Below are positions 1-11,297 of a DNA stretch of 64,000 nucleotides, piece by piece. Both the position numbers and the translations under genes were made by a program. The notes under the pieces were generated by a model, which searched no databases, was not told where the DNA came from, and saw only the letters and a program-made list of their open reading frames with translations. Source of the stretch: Toxoplasma gondii ME49 (lineage: Eukaryota; Apicomplexa; Conoidasida; Eucoccidiorida; Sarcocystidae); the NCBI RefSeq assembly GCF_000006565.2, contig NC_031478.1:1843874-1907873 (forward strand), in the 5' to 3' direction. Numbering within the stretch: the stretch's first letter is position 1; each line of letters begins with the position of its first letter.

Positions 1-2099
1 GTGGGAGTGTCTTTTCGACAGTCTTGATGTATGTAGTTTCAAGGGCGAAGACGGCGTAAGAAATGCAGACTGTTCGGATCTCTCCAGATGCGGAGTTCCA
101 GAGGAGCGAGGAAGCGAACTTTTTTGTCAGCTTCCAGCGTCTCAAGGAGGAAAAGCGCCGCGCGCGCTTGTGCGGCAGACGCAGAACCGACGCTCGTCCT
201 TGTCTCCACAGTCTCAGCCTGAGATGATTGCTTCGAAACGGAGGCGATCTCCGCAGCGGCCTCTTTCTTTCGAATGCCTGAGAACTGTGCTGGGGAACTG
301 AAAGGTTCTCTCCCGTAAAAGCGAGAGCAAGTAACTGCTCAGACGCGAGTGGTACCATCTCAGAAAAATCCTTAAAAAAGCTTTTTCTGCGGAGTCCTTG
401 ACTATGCTACGCCGAAAGAACCGGCCACAACTGGAATTCAAGCTTCAGGCTCACATAATACACCATTTCCATGGTTGAATACGTCATCCATTTCTCTATT
501 ATTCAAAGGCAAATCTAAAAGGACCGTTGCCCATTCACCTGATAGAAGCGGACCCTGTTTTTTCGAGCGAAACTCCGTTTTCCCTTGAAGTCAGAAGTAA
601 AGCGTGCATGCGGCAACAAAAGAAACTGTTCTGACAGTGAGTGAGAAAACGTCCGTTGGGAGATGTATCTCCCGTCTTGCTTCTGCGGTTTGTCTGGCCG
701 AAAGAGGCGGCTTTGAAATATATTGTATAGTGTGTATCGACTTTTAAAAGAAACAAGTTCCCGTCGAGAGATGCCACTCATCTACGACAGATCCCGCAAA
801 TGCTTCGCTTCGTCGGTTCTGCACTGCTAGGAGACATCGAGTCTCCGCACGGTTCCCCGAACTGAAAAGAAACGAAGGTGATTTGCTCGCAGAAGAAGTG
901 AGTCTTACTCCTATGTCTCACACCCATGCAGGTGTGGCTGTGTACGGAGAGATAGATACAGAAAAACAGATTTAGGTCGAAATGGAGAAGAGAGATACAG
1001 ATAGCCACAGAGATAGGTATAGATCGATAGATGAGTATAGATAAAAGACGTGGACAGAGAGAGATATAGACAAAAGCAGAAAAGGATAGAAAGATAGGCG
1101 TACATTTATATAAAGATAGGCGTCACTCGATCGAAAGGTTTACGTAGTCGCGATTCGCTTCTCACGACGTTTCTGCACAGCCCAGAGGTGTGTCGCGTGA
1201 GTTTCTCTTCCCTCTGAGGGTGTTGAAAGAGCGACTGTGTCGCGTCTTTTTTCAGGATGTTCGTTCCAAGTCGAACCTTTGGTCTTTTCTCTTGGAGAAA
1301 AACTGGACAAAGTGTGAGCCGTTGATCACCTCGGAAGGCCCTTCACCGGTCGAGGGGACGAAGACGCATAGTCAGCGCCAGGCGGCTTCTTCGCAGTTCC
1401 CTTGCACCCCACACTTCAGAGCAAACTGTCTCTTTCCCGACCCCATATTTCGTCGCCGACCTGGAAACGCGTGGAGACGTCTTGACGAGGCGCGAACCTC
1501 AGCGAAACAGCTTCTCTCGCGACGCCCGGGCAAGAACGTTCGTTCGCAAACAAACTGAAAATCTGAACGTGTGTTCGACCTTTCGGTTCTCAGTCCCCAG
1601 TTCTCCCATCGACGTCTCTGTCGGTCGCTGAGCTGCTCACAGCGCCTTCCAGTCACTTTTTTCCTTCCGACCGACGCGGTTGGAGTTCGACCTGCGCGAG
1701 GTTCGAGAACGGCCGGGGGCGAGTTCCCCATTTTCCAGAACGCATGAAAAAAATCATGTATACCAACTATGATTACAGGTGCACTCCGGTGGTCAAATCA
1801 ACTGCAGGAGCACCTCGTGTACTTGCCAGCGCTGGACATCTAGGCAAAAAGCTGTTCCCTCTACTGTACAAAAGAAGGCTTCACGGCGTTCAGTCGACCA
1901 GTCTGGCGACTCCAGCCTCAGTTGCGAAGACGTCTTTACTCGCAGTTGTGGGGAACCCAGCAGACACAGAGAAAGAAGTCCAGATCTGTTCTAGACACCT
2001 CGAGGAAGGACCTCGAGGCGTCGTCTTTCCATATCCTCGTAGACAGTGTTGCTCTCCTCTCTGGACTCCCATGTCTTCTTCTCTCTCCCCGCTGACTCC
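1..2099. other. Intergenic / 3' flank of the RBR ligase gene
   Basis: I see no gene here. Open frames on both strands are short, lack ATG starts or recognisable motifs, and have no splice partners. The part next to 2100 should contain the 3' UTR of the RBR ligase, which reads leftward. The only notable content is a purine-rich GATA/GAGA tract, listed separately. Confidence 0.5.
948..1122. repeat. Imperfect GATA/GAGA-rich tract
   Basis: About 175 bases of degenerate tetranucleotide repeat on the plus strand, with repeated words such as GATA, TAGA and GAGA interrupted by other bases. The complement reads as TCTA/CTAT. It lies outside recognisable coding sequence and looks like a decayed microsatellite. 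Confidence 0.7.
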
Positions 2100-5000
2100 T
2101 CATTTGCTCCCTTTTCCACTCTTCTTCGACGCAGGCGCTTCGCACCGCGCAACTTTCGCCGCTGAGCCTCGGTCATGTTCTTCCTCGACCGACGGCGCCC
2201 TGCGCCTCCGTCTGACCGTCTTCCCTTGGCTGTGTTCCTCCACCTTCTTCGTCCTTGTTCTCTTATCTCTCTTCTCTGCTTTTTCTGTCGTGGCTGTCCC
2301 CCCACGAGACTCTCCACGACTCAGACTCGGCTGCGCCTCTGGTGCCCGCCTGCGGTCTCTCGGCGCGGCCGCTCGACTTCCAGAGGCCGACAGGGGTTGT
2401 GTGTCGGGAACTGTGTCCGAGTCCTGTTCCTCGAACGCGTTTTCTTCTCTCTTTTCTCTCTTGGACGCTGGCGACGCGGCTTCGGCGGCAGGAACGTCGA
2501 AAGGCCGTGGCGAACGCAGGCGGCGCGGAGGCGCAGCAGACGCTGGAGAGGAGACCGACGCGTCCTCGAGGGAGGCGGCTGTGCTTTGCGCGGTTTCAGC
2601 CAGTTTCTCCAGAGGCACTGAGCCGCCGCGTCGACCGTGCGAGGCAGGCTGTCGCACCTCTTCGAGAGTCAAGAAGCCATGGCCCTGCACTTCCACGCAG
2701 CCGCATGTCGCGTTCGGAGTTCCGCATCTGAGGGGAGGAAACGAAGAAGTCGCGGAAGAAGAACTCAAGACAAATGGAGAAACCTTCGCTCCGGGCGCGA
2801 CGTTGTGTCTCGGAAACTCTGACACAGTTCAGCAGCTCCCGTTCGTCAGACTTACACGTAACAGAATTTGTAGCCGCAGCGACAGCGCATGCGGTGACAC
2901 CCCGACTCCAGGTGAACTGTCGCGCCGCATTGCCTGCAGTCCCTGAGGTTCTCCGTCTGCGAAAGGATCCGGAAAAGAACGCAAATCCGACACAAATCGA
3001 GAAGAATTCATTCGTGCCACAGGGTCAGTTCCCTGCAACAGAAGTACCACTAAACGAAAACGCCTTATCCTCGAAGAACAAGCAAAACGTCGCCAGAAAT
3101 TCTTGGGTTTCCCTGGAGCTTTTTCAAAAATCACAACATGAAAAACGCATGGGTGGAAGCCTGGAAACGGGATGCACGAACGCCGGGGTGCAGATGTGTC
3201 TGCGCGTCTCACGGGGATTCGGCGAAAGAGAAGTCTCTGCAGAGACACAGACATTCACTGAGGGGAATGGACCCCAATTTCCTTCAATTTTTTGCATTTC
3301 TCTGAAACAGAGGTTTGATCGCACCTTGAGTTTGCGTCCTTTCGAAACCGAGTATTTCTGCATTTCATCCTCTCCTTACTTTCTTGTATTCTTCGAAAGC
3401 AGCGTCCAGTCGACGCAGGTTGCGCCAGAAGGAAAGTTTCTTCTTCTGCACTTTGCCGGGCGCCGCGCGGCCTGCCTTGGTTCTCGTCTCCGGACGAAGA
3501 GACGAAGCGAAGTTCTGAGAGCTCCACGCTTCCTCGCAGCTCGCCGCTTCGTGGGCAGCCGCCCCACAAATCAAGCATCTGCGGCGCACGGTAGGAAAGG
3601 GAGCAATACTCCCAGGTTCAGACGCACAGGGAAGGGCTCGGGGTTCGGGGAGTCCCCGAAGTTGCCATCAACCGAAGAAATGAAAAAGTTCCCAGGAGCG
3701 ACGGATGCAGCCACGAACACGAGGCAACAACTGGCCAGCCCCTGGAGGTGAACGGAGTTTCTTTTTCGACGCCGCACAGAAGATGGAGAGAGACTATCCT
3801 TCCCGGACACAGCGCCGAAGTCCATCGACCTGTTCAGGCTGCCGCGGGCACTGGCACAATACACGGGCGGCGAGAAGTCTCGGGAGGACGTTCACTTGGG
3901 GACTGCGTGGCGGGAAGAGACAGGCGCATTTCCTCGACATATGTCGGGGCTAACAACGAAGCGCGATCCCGTGAGCACAGACACCACTGGGCACTTGATC
4001 CCGCAGAAGTGACTTCTTAACCATAAAAACGAAACCTTCTCCTCTCACTGGAGAGAGCGCGTTTTTTCTGGCTGTGGAGGCCCAGCTCGACACCTCATCG
4101 CAAGGCCGAGAAAGGCGGAAAAAAAACCAAAAGGCTCCCCAACGTGAAGAACGGGAGTCTCACCTGCGCTTGCACTTTGGGCAAGGTTCGCCGCCGCGGC
4201 GCTCGGCTTCGTTGCTCGGCCACTCTGCGTCGACGGGCCACCAAAAGGCGTACCCGCAGTCTGGAGGCAGGACAGGTGCAGAAAGCCATGGTCTGTGGAG
4301 AGAGGCAAACCTTTCGAACTGTCCTGTCAAGCTGAACCACGGACGCGCCGCTCCATACCGCCCTGCGAGAAGCTGCGGCAACATCTGCCCTTTTCTCTCC
4401 GAACGCATGCGCCGACCGCGGGGCCTTTGCGGAACAAGGCCTTCGTCTGCCCCCCCTTTTCTGGAGATGGCAGCGAGAGTTCGACCTCGCGGCGTCTCGA
4501 TTCTGTCCTGTTCTCTCGCTGCGACTGCGACGGAGAGAAAGCCTCAAAATCCCCGTCAGCACACAAAAAGTCTCACCAGGGTCGAGACACCGGACGACGT
4601 CCCCGGCGCTATCGGCGTACGCTTCAATCGTTCTCTGCAGGTAGACACGGTAAAGTTCCTGTCCGTCGTTGTCCGTCTTGTATGTGGACTGAGACGCGGT
4701 GCCAGCAAGTCCCTGGGGCTGGTTTTCCTTCTGAGCGGAGTCGCTGTCGGAAATCCCCCGTCCCGCAGCTGCAGCAGCGCCGCTCGCATCGGACGAGGAA
4801 ATGGCGGCCGCGATGTCACCAAGCGTCACATCAGCGAAGGCGGCAGAGCGCGAAGGACGCCAGGAAGCTGTTTTGCTCCCGATGCTCTTTCGAGTGTCTC
4901 TGCGGTTCTTCGACAAAGGAGAGGCGAGAGTCGCAGACGAGAGCCGCACCGCGCCGGTTGAGTTCGCGCGCGGATTTTCCGCGTTTCCGCAAGACCTATG

Positions 5001-5660
5001 AAGCGCCGCATCATCGCCGGGGTCGGCTGCGGCGTCGCTGTCTTCGACACTGTCTTCTGTCCCGGAGGAGAGAAGAAGGCGGCGAATGACGCTCTGAGGC
5101 ACAGCGGCTCTGCAGTCGGCGAGAGGGCAACGCAGAATGGCCGCGCCTGGGGAGGCGTCCTCGCGCGCAGAGGTACTGGAGAGCACTTGACAGTTCTGAA
5201 GAGAAAACGTCACGTACTGGCGAAAGCAAACAGTGTGAAGACGATGGGGGCTTGCGTCTTGACCAGGTCGGGCGTCGTCTGGGGTGTCTGCGAGAGAGTT
5301 CTCCGGCCGCGAGGTGGCTGTGAACGGCGCGGCGCTCGCGCCTGCGGAACGCTTGGAGAAGCAGCCGAGAGCTATGCAAGAGTCCGTGGCGAGCATCGGC
5401 TCTAGGCAAATGCTGCAGCGCTCAGAAGGCGGCGCAGCCTCGTGGCCAGCCGGCGGGTGCCTCCTCTCTGAAGGGAACGAGGGCGAGTCTGCAACTCCAG
5501 GCGACTGCGCCTCGCCTTCGGTCTCTCCCGGGGAGCTGGCCACCTGGCGCAGAACGTCGCCGAACGCTTGCAGGAGGCCGCGCGCGCTCCGGAGAGCGGG
5601 TAGGTTTTTTCGACTGGGCCGCGTCAAAGGATTTTGACGAAACAGACCTTTGCGTTCCAT
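2100..5660 (-). CDS. RBR-type (RING-IBR-RING) E3 ubiquitin-protein ligase
   Basis: Five exons join in one frame: 5660-4577, 4260-4164, 3578-3380, 2956-2856 and 2727-2100, giving about 702 residues. RING1 begins at C82-x2-C85 and ends with an H-x2-C and a CPLADC element. The IBR is assembled across exons 1-3 (RCLDPDCGYAFWWP, then CPKCKRRCLICG and H-x3-SC). RING2 is C467-x2-C470, then ESGC-H-R-M, then C-R-C and FC-x2-C. C480 in the GC-H-x-M context matches the catalytic cysteine that RBR ligases use to form a ubiquitin thioester. RING1 carries an insertion of about 45 residues before H-x2-C, and a long Ser/Ala-rich spacer separates RING1 from the IBR. The tail (about 200 residues) is charged and basic. 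The start is the ATG at 5660; an in-frame ATG at 5876 is an alternative. Family assignment is firm, substrates unknown. Confidence 0.85.
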
Positions 5661-7902
5661 GACGAGGCGAGAGCGCGTGAACTCGAAGCAACAAATGACG
5701 AAAATGCCGCACGGCGCGCTCAGGCGACGCTCGAGACGCTGCGGGGTACGGAAGTGCCTAGGGGAAACAGGCCCAAAAGGTCGCAGCAAAAAGGCGCGGA
5801 GAAAGGCACTCCTGATGGTTCGCCGTCGACGAAAGAGAAAACGCCAAAACCTAAGAGACGGTGCAAGGGAGTTCATTCGAAGTTCTGCCGGACACAAACC
5901 GCGGACTCCGCTCGGCGGAACATGCTGCGGCACTCCGTTCGAGACGGCGACAATTTGGCGGTGGCTCCCGCGGTGTGTCCAGGAAGTGGAGATGAAACCA
6001 CTGCTTCTTCCTGGATTTCAGTCGATTTGAGTTCGCAGACGCTCTACGCGATCCATCGGCGGTAAACCACGAGTCTTCAAAAAGCGACGACCCGCGTTTG
6101 AGCGCAGAAAGCAGAAAGCCTCGACTGCAGGCCGCATATAGGTCTCGACATCGGGCAGAACCAACAGCGGGCAGCGCCCTACTCAGAGGTTTGTCAGAAG
6201 ATGCACATGGAAATGTCGAGGCGAAACGGAAGACCTTTTCCAACGAAAATCCAGTAGCAAACAGGAAATGGCACTTTGAGGAGAGACACACACACGAAAA
6301 ACCACAAACCGACATGGACAAAGGCGTCGAGGGTGCAGACAGCAGCGCACGCACCGCTTCAGCACACCTCTCCAGCAACAGAAGCTCGCGTTTACCTAGC
6401 GAAAAAGCAATCGGAAGTGTTGTGAGTGCACCCGGTAGCAACGGAACGAAAGACAACGACAAAGCGGAAAAGACACGCACACGATTGTGAGTGCCCTGCA
6501 TGCGCGCTGTGTTTCCCTGTCGCGTTCGTCTCACTGGCTCACGACGACGAGGAACGCCTGGCTTTTCAACAGGGATTCCGTGTTCACATCCTCCATCACA
6601 GACAACAATCGTTCGTTGTTCTTCTGGCGTTTCACACAAAAGTGAGAGTTTCGGAGAAGGCGCTTTCCTCCTTGAGAAGGCGGAACTGCGCAACATCCGG
6701 CCCTCTGAAGCATAGTGAAGACACCAAGAGCCGAGCAGATGCGCTCACGCGCCGCCAACGGGTCGTCTCTGCCATGACTAGATGAAAAAGCTCGTGCGAT
6801 AGACTAGCCAGTGCTGATATTTAGTCTTGTGCAAAACAACTGAAAGTCTCATCAACATCACTTGACAGGGTCTCCCCAGAGAGTCTCCGTTTCATGCCAC
6901 AGGATTTGCCGAAGAAGCCAACGAGTGGCCACCCTCGGTCAGCGAGCATCGACTGGCTACCTGCAACCAGCTGCGCCAGTTCGTCGCCAAGAGAAAATGC
7001 CTTACCGCTAGCGCTGTGACGGTGTTCTCTTGCTGAATCTTTTGTAAGTTACGTAGAGTGAAGATTTGAGCTTCCACTTGGAGAAACGGCTCCGCGTTCG
7101 GATGTTCTAGCCCACTGCGGTTGTGCACCGGGAGTGTAGCGCAGATTTCGTGCGGCACGGGTTCCGTGCGACCGTTGACACGGCCATGCATTTCTTTTCA
7201 GTTCGCCTGGGCGAACTGTCTCGTAGTTCTAGCATGTTCTTCACGTTGGCAGGGAACGTTCCAGATTTTCTTTCCAGTGCGACGTGTAAAAGGGCTTTCC
7301 GTTGCTAGTCTGCCAAGTGCAACACTTTCGGTTTTTTTCCGATCAGCCGCGCCTGTCCATTTGAGGCGGAAGCGACCTCCACTTGCAGGCTTTTGCCCTG
7401 CGTCTTGTTCAACGCGCTCTTCGCGTTCCACGGGAGTTCCAAGTTTTCGTGCGTTGTTTGACCTGGTGCATCCAGCAAGAAAAACCCTGGACGCTCTCCG
7501 TTCAATTCTTTGCGTGAATACAGGGGCTGGCGTATGGCGTGGACACCCAGTGCTCGCTACCCAGCGCCGATTGTTTTTTAGTTTGAGCCACCAAGGAGGA
7601 GAACGGAAGGGTAATTCGACTTCTCAGGCTCGTGTCTTGTCAAAGAGCTGCCGAAAGGGAAAGTGGTAGGCCGCGAGCATCTCCTACGGTCGACGCCACA
7701 GTGTTCGTCTGTCAGTATTCAGCTGTGTTTATTTGGTTCCACTCGCAGGTAAAACGGAGCTCTCTGCCGGGGTTTTTCCGGGAACTCCGTGACGTTGCTG
7801 GTGCGAAACACTTTCTTCTGCGCATGTGTGCGTTGAAGGGATCTGCAGAAAGACAAAACCCGTACGGGCCTCCGTCAGGCGAGGTGCAGAGAGCAAGTCA
7901 CG
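5661..7902. other. Divergent intergenic region between RBR ligase and EF-hand gene
   Basis: This stretch lies between the 5' end of the minus-strand ligase and the start of the plus-strand calmodulin-like gene, so it should hold both promoters and 5' UTRs. Open frames are present on both strands (for example minus 6696-5851) but none has a recognised motif. GCATGC-type words occur near 6498 and 7188. I see no further gene. Confidence 0.5.
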
Positions 7903-8412
7903 ATGGCAGAATTTCAGTATCTTTGCAAGTTTTGTTTCTGTTTGACGGACGACGATGGAGACGGCAAGGTTAAAGTGTCTCAACTGGGCACCATGCTTCG
8001 CATGTTGGGACAGATATGGTCGTACGCGTCCATTTTGAAGGTGGAGAAGGAGCTGGGCGACAGGCCCGTGACCCTGGACACATTTCTCCGCATTGCTAAA
8101 CAAAAGAGACTGGAGGAAGCCAAGGCTCGGAAGAAGCCGATAAGCGAACAGATGGTACAGGTCTACGGCATTTCCACCGACATTGGCCTGAGTGCAGATG
8201 AGATCAATGAACTCAAAGTTTGCTTCGACGTTTTTGATCCGGAGGGCCGGGGGGTTTGCTCAGTGAAGGACGTTAGTCAGGTCCTTTCGTGTCTTGGCGA
8301 ACAGCTATCGCCAGCGGATGTTGAAACACTTTTGGCGCTAGAGAATTTCGACGGGGCAGAGCATCTGCGGTTTGCCGATTTCTGTGCCATATTCAGTCGT
8401 TTGCAACGGTAG
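7903..8412 (+). CDS. CAM3: Calmodulin-like EF-hand protein (CAM3-like)
   Basis: A single-exon frame of 169 residues starting at ATG 7903 (context CACGATGG). It has the four-EF-hand layout of calmodulin and myosin light chains, but the loops are degenerate. The first (residues 17-28, DDDGDGKVKVSQ) keeps Asp at positions 1, 3 and 5 but has Gln where the bidentate Glu normally sits. The third (DPEGRGVCSVKD) has Arg at position 5. Loops two and four are lost. The sequence ends in a short basic stretch (FSRLQR). A small set of such proteins (CAM1-3) sits at the conoid in Toxoplasma and has been tied to motility and invasion, probably as unconventional myosin light chains. The CAM3 name rests on my recollection of its neighbourhood next to PKAc1. 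An upstream exon cannot be excluded. Confidence 0.75.
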   Translation: MAEFQYLCKFCFCLTDDDGDGKVKVSQLGTMLRMLGQIWSYASILKVEKELGDRPVTLDTFLRIAKQKRLEEAKARKKPISEQMVQVYGISTDIGLSADEINELKVCFDVFDPEGRGVCSVKDVSQVLSCLGEQLSPADVETLLALENFDGAEHLRFADFCAIFSRLQR

Positions 8413-11297
8413 GTGCGGGGTTACTGTCTGAGCATGTTACGTGGACCAGCGATTCGCCGCTGTGTTGTCTTCGCAATCGCTCAGCTTCGCCTCTGTGAAT
8501 TTCCAAATGTCTACATGAACTTTTCTGACCCAAATATTCTGCACGCTGAACCCCGTGTCACCGAATGGGACTCTATCGTTTTTCGGTAGTTGACAACACA
8601 ACAAAGCAGGGATGACGGCTGCTAAAGCGCGACAGCATTTCCATTTTCACTCCATTTTGAAATATTATTCGTCGACTGGATGATCCGGGGCTGCCCTCAT
8701 GGGCGTCGTTGCGAGTTCCGCCTCCAGTTCGCCGTTGCTAATGTCGCCGTTGCTGCTAAGTCAGACAGAGTTGATTGGTGTGGTGTACGTCTGGCTACTC
8801 ATGCTGAGGCACGAGGCGATGCACGACTTTCAAAGTGCGAAACAGCGACTAAGGAATCGAGAGACACACGAATACTGGATAGACTTGCGCGCTGCTGTAC
8901 CGCAATCGAGAAAGCGCACGTCTGGGCCTTGTTCGACGCAGCAATATTCATTTCGTGGATAGTTGCTATCACGTACCGCGCGCAGTGTTCTTAAATATCA
9001 TCGTTGTGTGCTTGGGATTCATGTTGTGTAATGCTACGTTGGCTTGTATACGGAGGTATATTAGCTGACGCTCAGTTAGACAAGAGAAAAGATACAGTTG
9101 GTTGCATCCGTAACATCGTCCGCTACCGCGGCGCTCGTACAACCAGTTACGAGACTGCTGCCCAACACAGTGAAGGAGATAGTGGATGATAGGCGGATCG
9201 TTCAGTGAGAGGACCGCTCGACTTAAATGGCATGCCACCGTTCGAAGGATTTCGAGAACCGTGATCTGCGTGCATCAGCTTCCTGAATGTGGGTTCGCTG
9301 CAACGTCACTCAGGTTTCACCTATCTTCCACTCTCAGAGAACCAATGAATTCTTCAGTAAATCTGTTTTCCTTCAGAAATTCCCTTTCAGTGTCGGATAT
9401 GGGACTTCCTTAATGTTCTACCGAGAAATGATGCGACCTTCCACCCCCCCCCCTTTGCACAAACGTGGCTGGGCTCTCGCACACCCCTGTGAAACAAAGG
9501 GACTGTCGACAGCCTTTCACAAAGATGGTCTTGTGTTGTACCAGTCTTGCAGAAATATTTCATTTTTAGAGGGTGCGAGTCACCTCACCCCCGTTCCACT
9601 GTGTAGTACTTCGCAAGAGGAGATGCATTCACGTTGTAGCTGTGGCTTTTCAAATGCCAACTCTATGTGCTCCCAGGCGAACGGGACGCACACTGCAGGT
9701 GACTGGACTGGCTTATCAAAGTTTCTGCCCATTTGACGAGTCTTCGGCATTGTCTTGTATTGAAGACTTCCCTTACAACACGACTATCGGCGCTATCGGG
9801 ACTGGTGGACTGGTACCGGCGCGGGAAGTGAGTGACTGGTTCCTAACTGTTCTGACGGTACATCAGTAAAACTTTCGGAAATGCCGAGTGTATGCAGTTG
9901 AGTATCCAGCTTTCTCTGAGCTTGGCATTCTTTGAGGGAGTAGTAATTTTGCGACGATACCTCCTGGAACTCATCCCGGTGCATAAAATAGTACTATGGA
10001 GGCGCCCGGGCGTCGGAGTGGACCTCGAGGCTGCCACGAGTCACGCCTCATCCTTGCCGCAAACAGGGGAATGTTTGCCGCAGCGTCGAGAACTCCCAGG
10101 AAAGAGTCCGTTCTCGGAATCGCGGAAAATCTTATGCGTGAACAGGCAGGCGGAAGCGGGGTTTGGATGTCACGAAATATTTAGTGACACGAAAGGAAGC
10201 TTCCGCCGACGTGGAAGCTGATGTGCGATAGGGGTTGCGGTGCTTATAGCGGCGTACCAGGAACTCGCCTGCGCGGCCGGCCTGCCAGCCACACGGTTTC
10301 CCGTTCCTGGGTAATCACGAAAGAAATGCGAGAACGATGCAGGGGTTGCATTTGCCTTTTCGCGCGCTAACTTGTGGGCTTTTTTCCCGATGAACGACTC
10401 GCGAAGTGCTTTTCTCTTGGCGAACGAGGAAATTGTTCGGGACGTTCTCCCATTCTTCGAACGGCTGAACAGGCGACAAAACTGCTTGATGCGCGGGCGC
10501 ATGTAAGCAGATGTGCCAACGGGGAATCCACGCTCTGCTTGCAACACCCCTCCTCTGCGGCTCGGTTTTCGTGGGAGGGTCATTTGCTTCTCATATCTTT
10601 GCAGCTCTGGGAGCTTAGCTGGTTGTGCTGCTTTGTTCGTGGAAATCCTCGCGATTAACGGGGAGTTCGGTGTCTGTATTCTGGCCGCCGATGCCCAAAA
10701 GCCTGGCACAGGCCGTTCTCGCAGCAGTAACTAGTTTCTGGAAGCCTTCCTAAGCTCGTCTTCGTGAAAGATTCGTCAGTGTGTGGTTTTTTTGCGGTCC
10801 GGCTCTTCCTTTTGTGTCAGATCGTCTTCCATCCTCAAGACAATCGCAGAGTGTCCACTCCCGTTCCATGTTTCAATGCGCTGCACTGTCCGGGGCCATC
10901 GAGAGCAGGAAGCCGCTTCTCCAGTCAGGCGATTGTCTCTAACTCTTTTTCGTTTCCGCGCGCTAAAGACGGCTCTTTCTTTGCGGCTGCTTCTGTGTGT
11001 TTGGGATTCTCTGCAGTCGGTTTTCGCTTCTTCTCTCCTGGGAGACACGGCTGCGTGCCGCGTAGGTCCCCTGACAGAGCCGTGAATCTGAAAGCGGCGG
11101 GCCAAGAGGAAGTCAGGGAAAATAACGTAGGGAGCTGCGATCAATTGTCGACTCGTGCTCCGTCAAATTTTGTTCGGCTGCCAGTGCCGAGCGAGGAACA
11201 CAGGGAAGCGGTATCGAAACACCTCCCAACGACGACGCTGCTGCGACATTGGCCAATAATCTTCTTTGGACTCAGCGATCCTATTCGATTGGCTGAA
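8413..11297. other. Intergenic: CAM-like 3' flank and PKA promoter/5' UTR
   Basis: I recognise no gene. The first kilobase is AT-richer and should include the 3' UTR of the calmodulin-like gene. A homopolymer C run lies near 9447. From 10764 to 11297 the frame of the PKA start stays open but has no ATG, so it is treated here as 5' leader (see findings). Confidence 0.45.

Noticed and set aside
1744..2946. Plus-strand frame of 400 codons
   Set aside because: It runs antisense to the last two exons of the RBR ligase, has no recognisable domain, and its composition mirrors the coding strand opposite.
4074..4961. Plus-strand frame of 295 codons
   Set aside because: It is antisense to the IBR-coding exons; the minus strand carries clear zinc-ligand patterns and spliced continuity.
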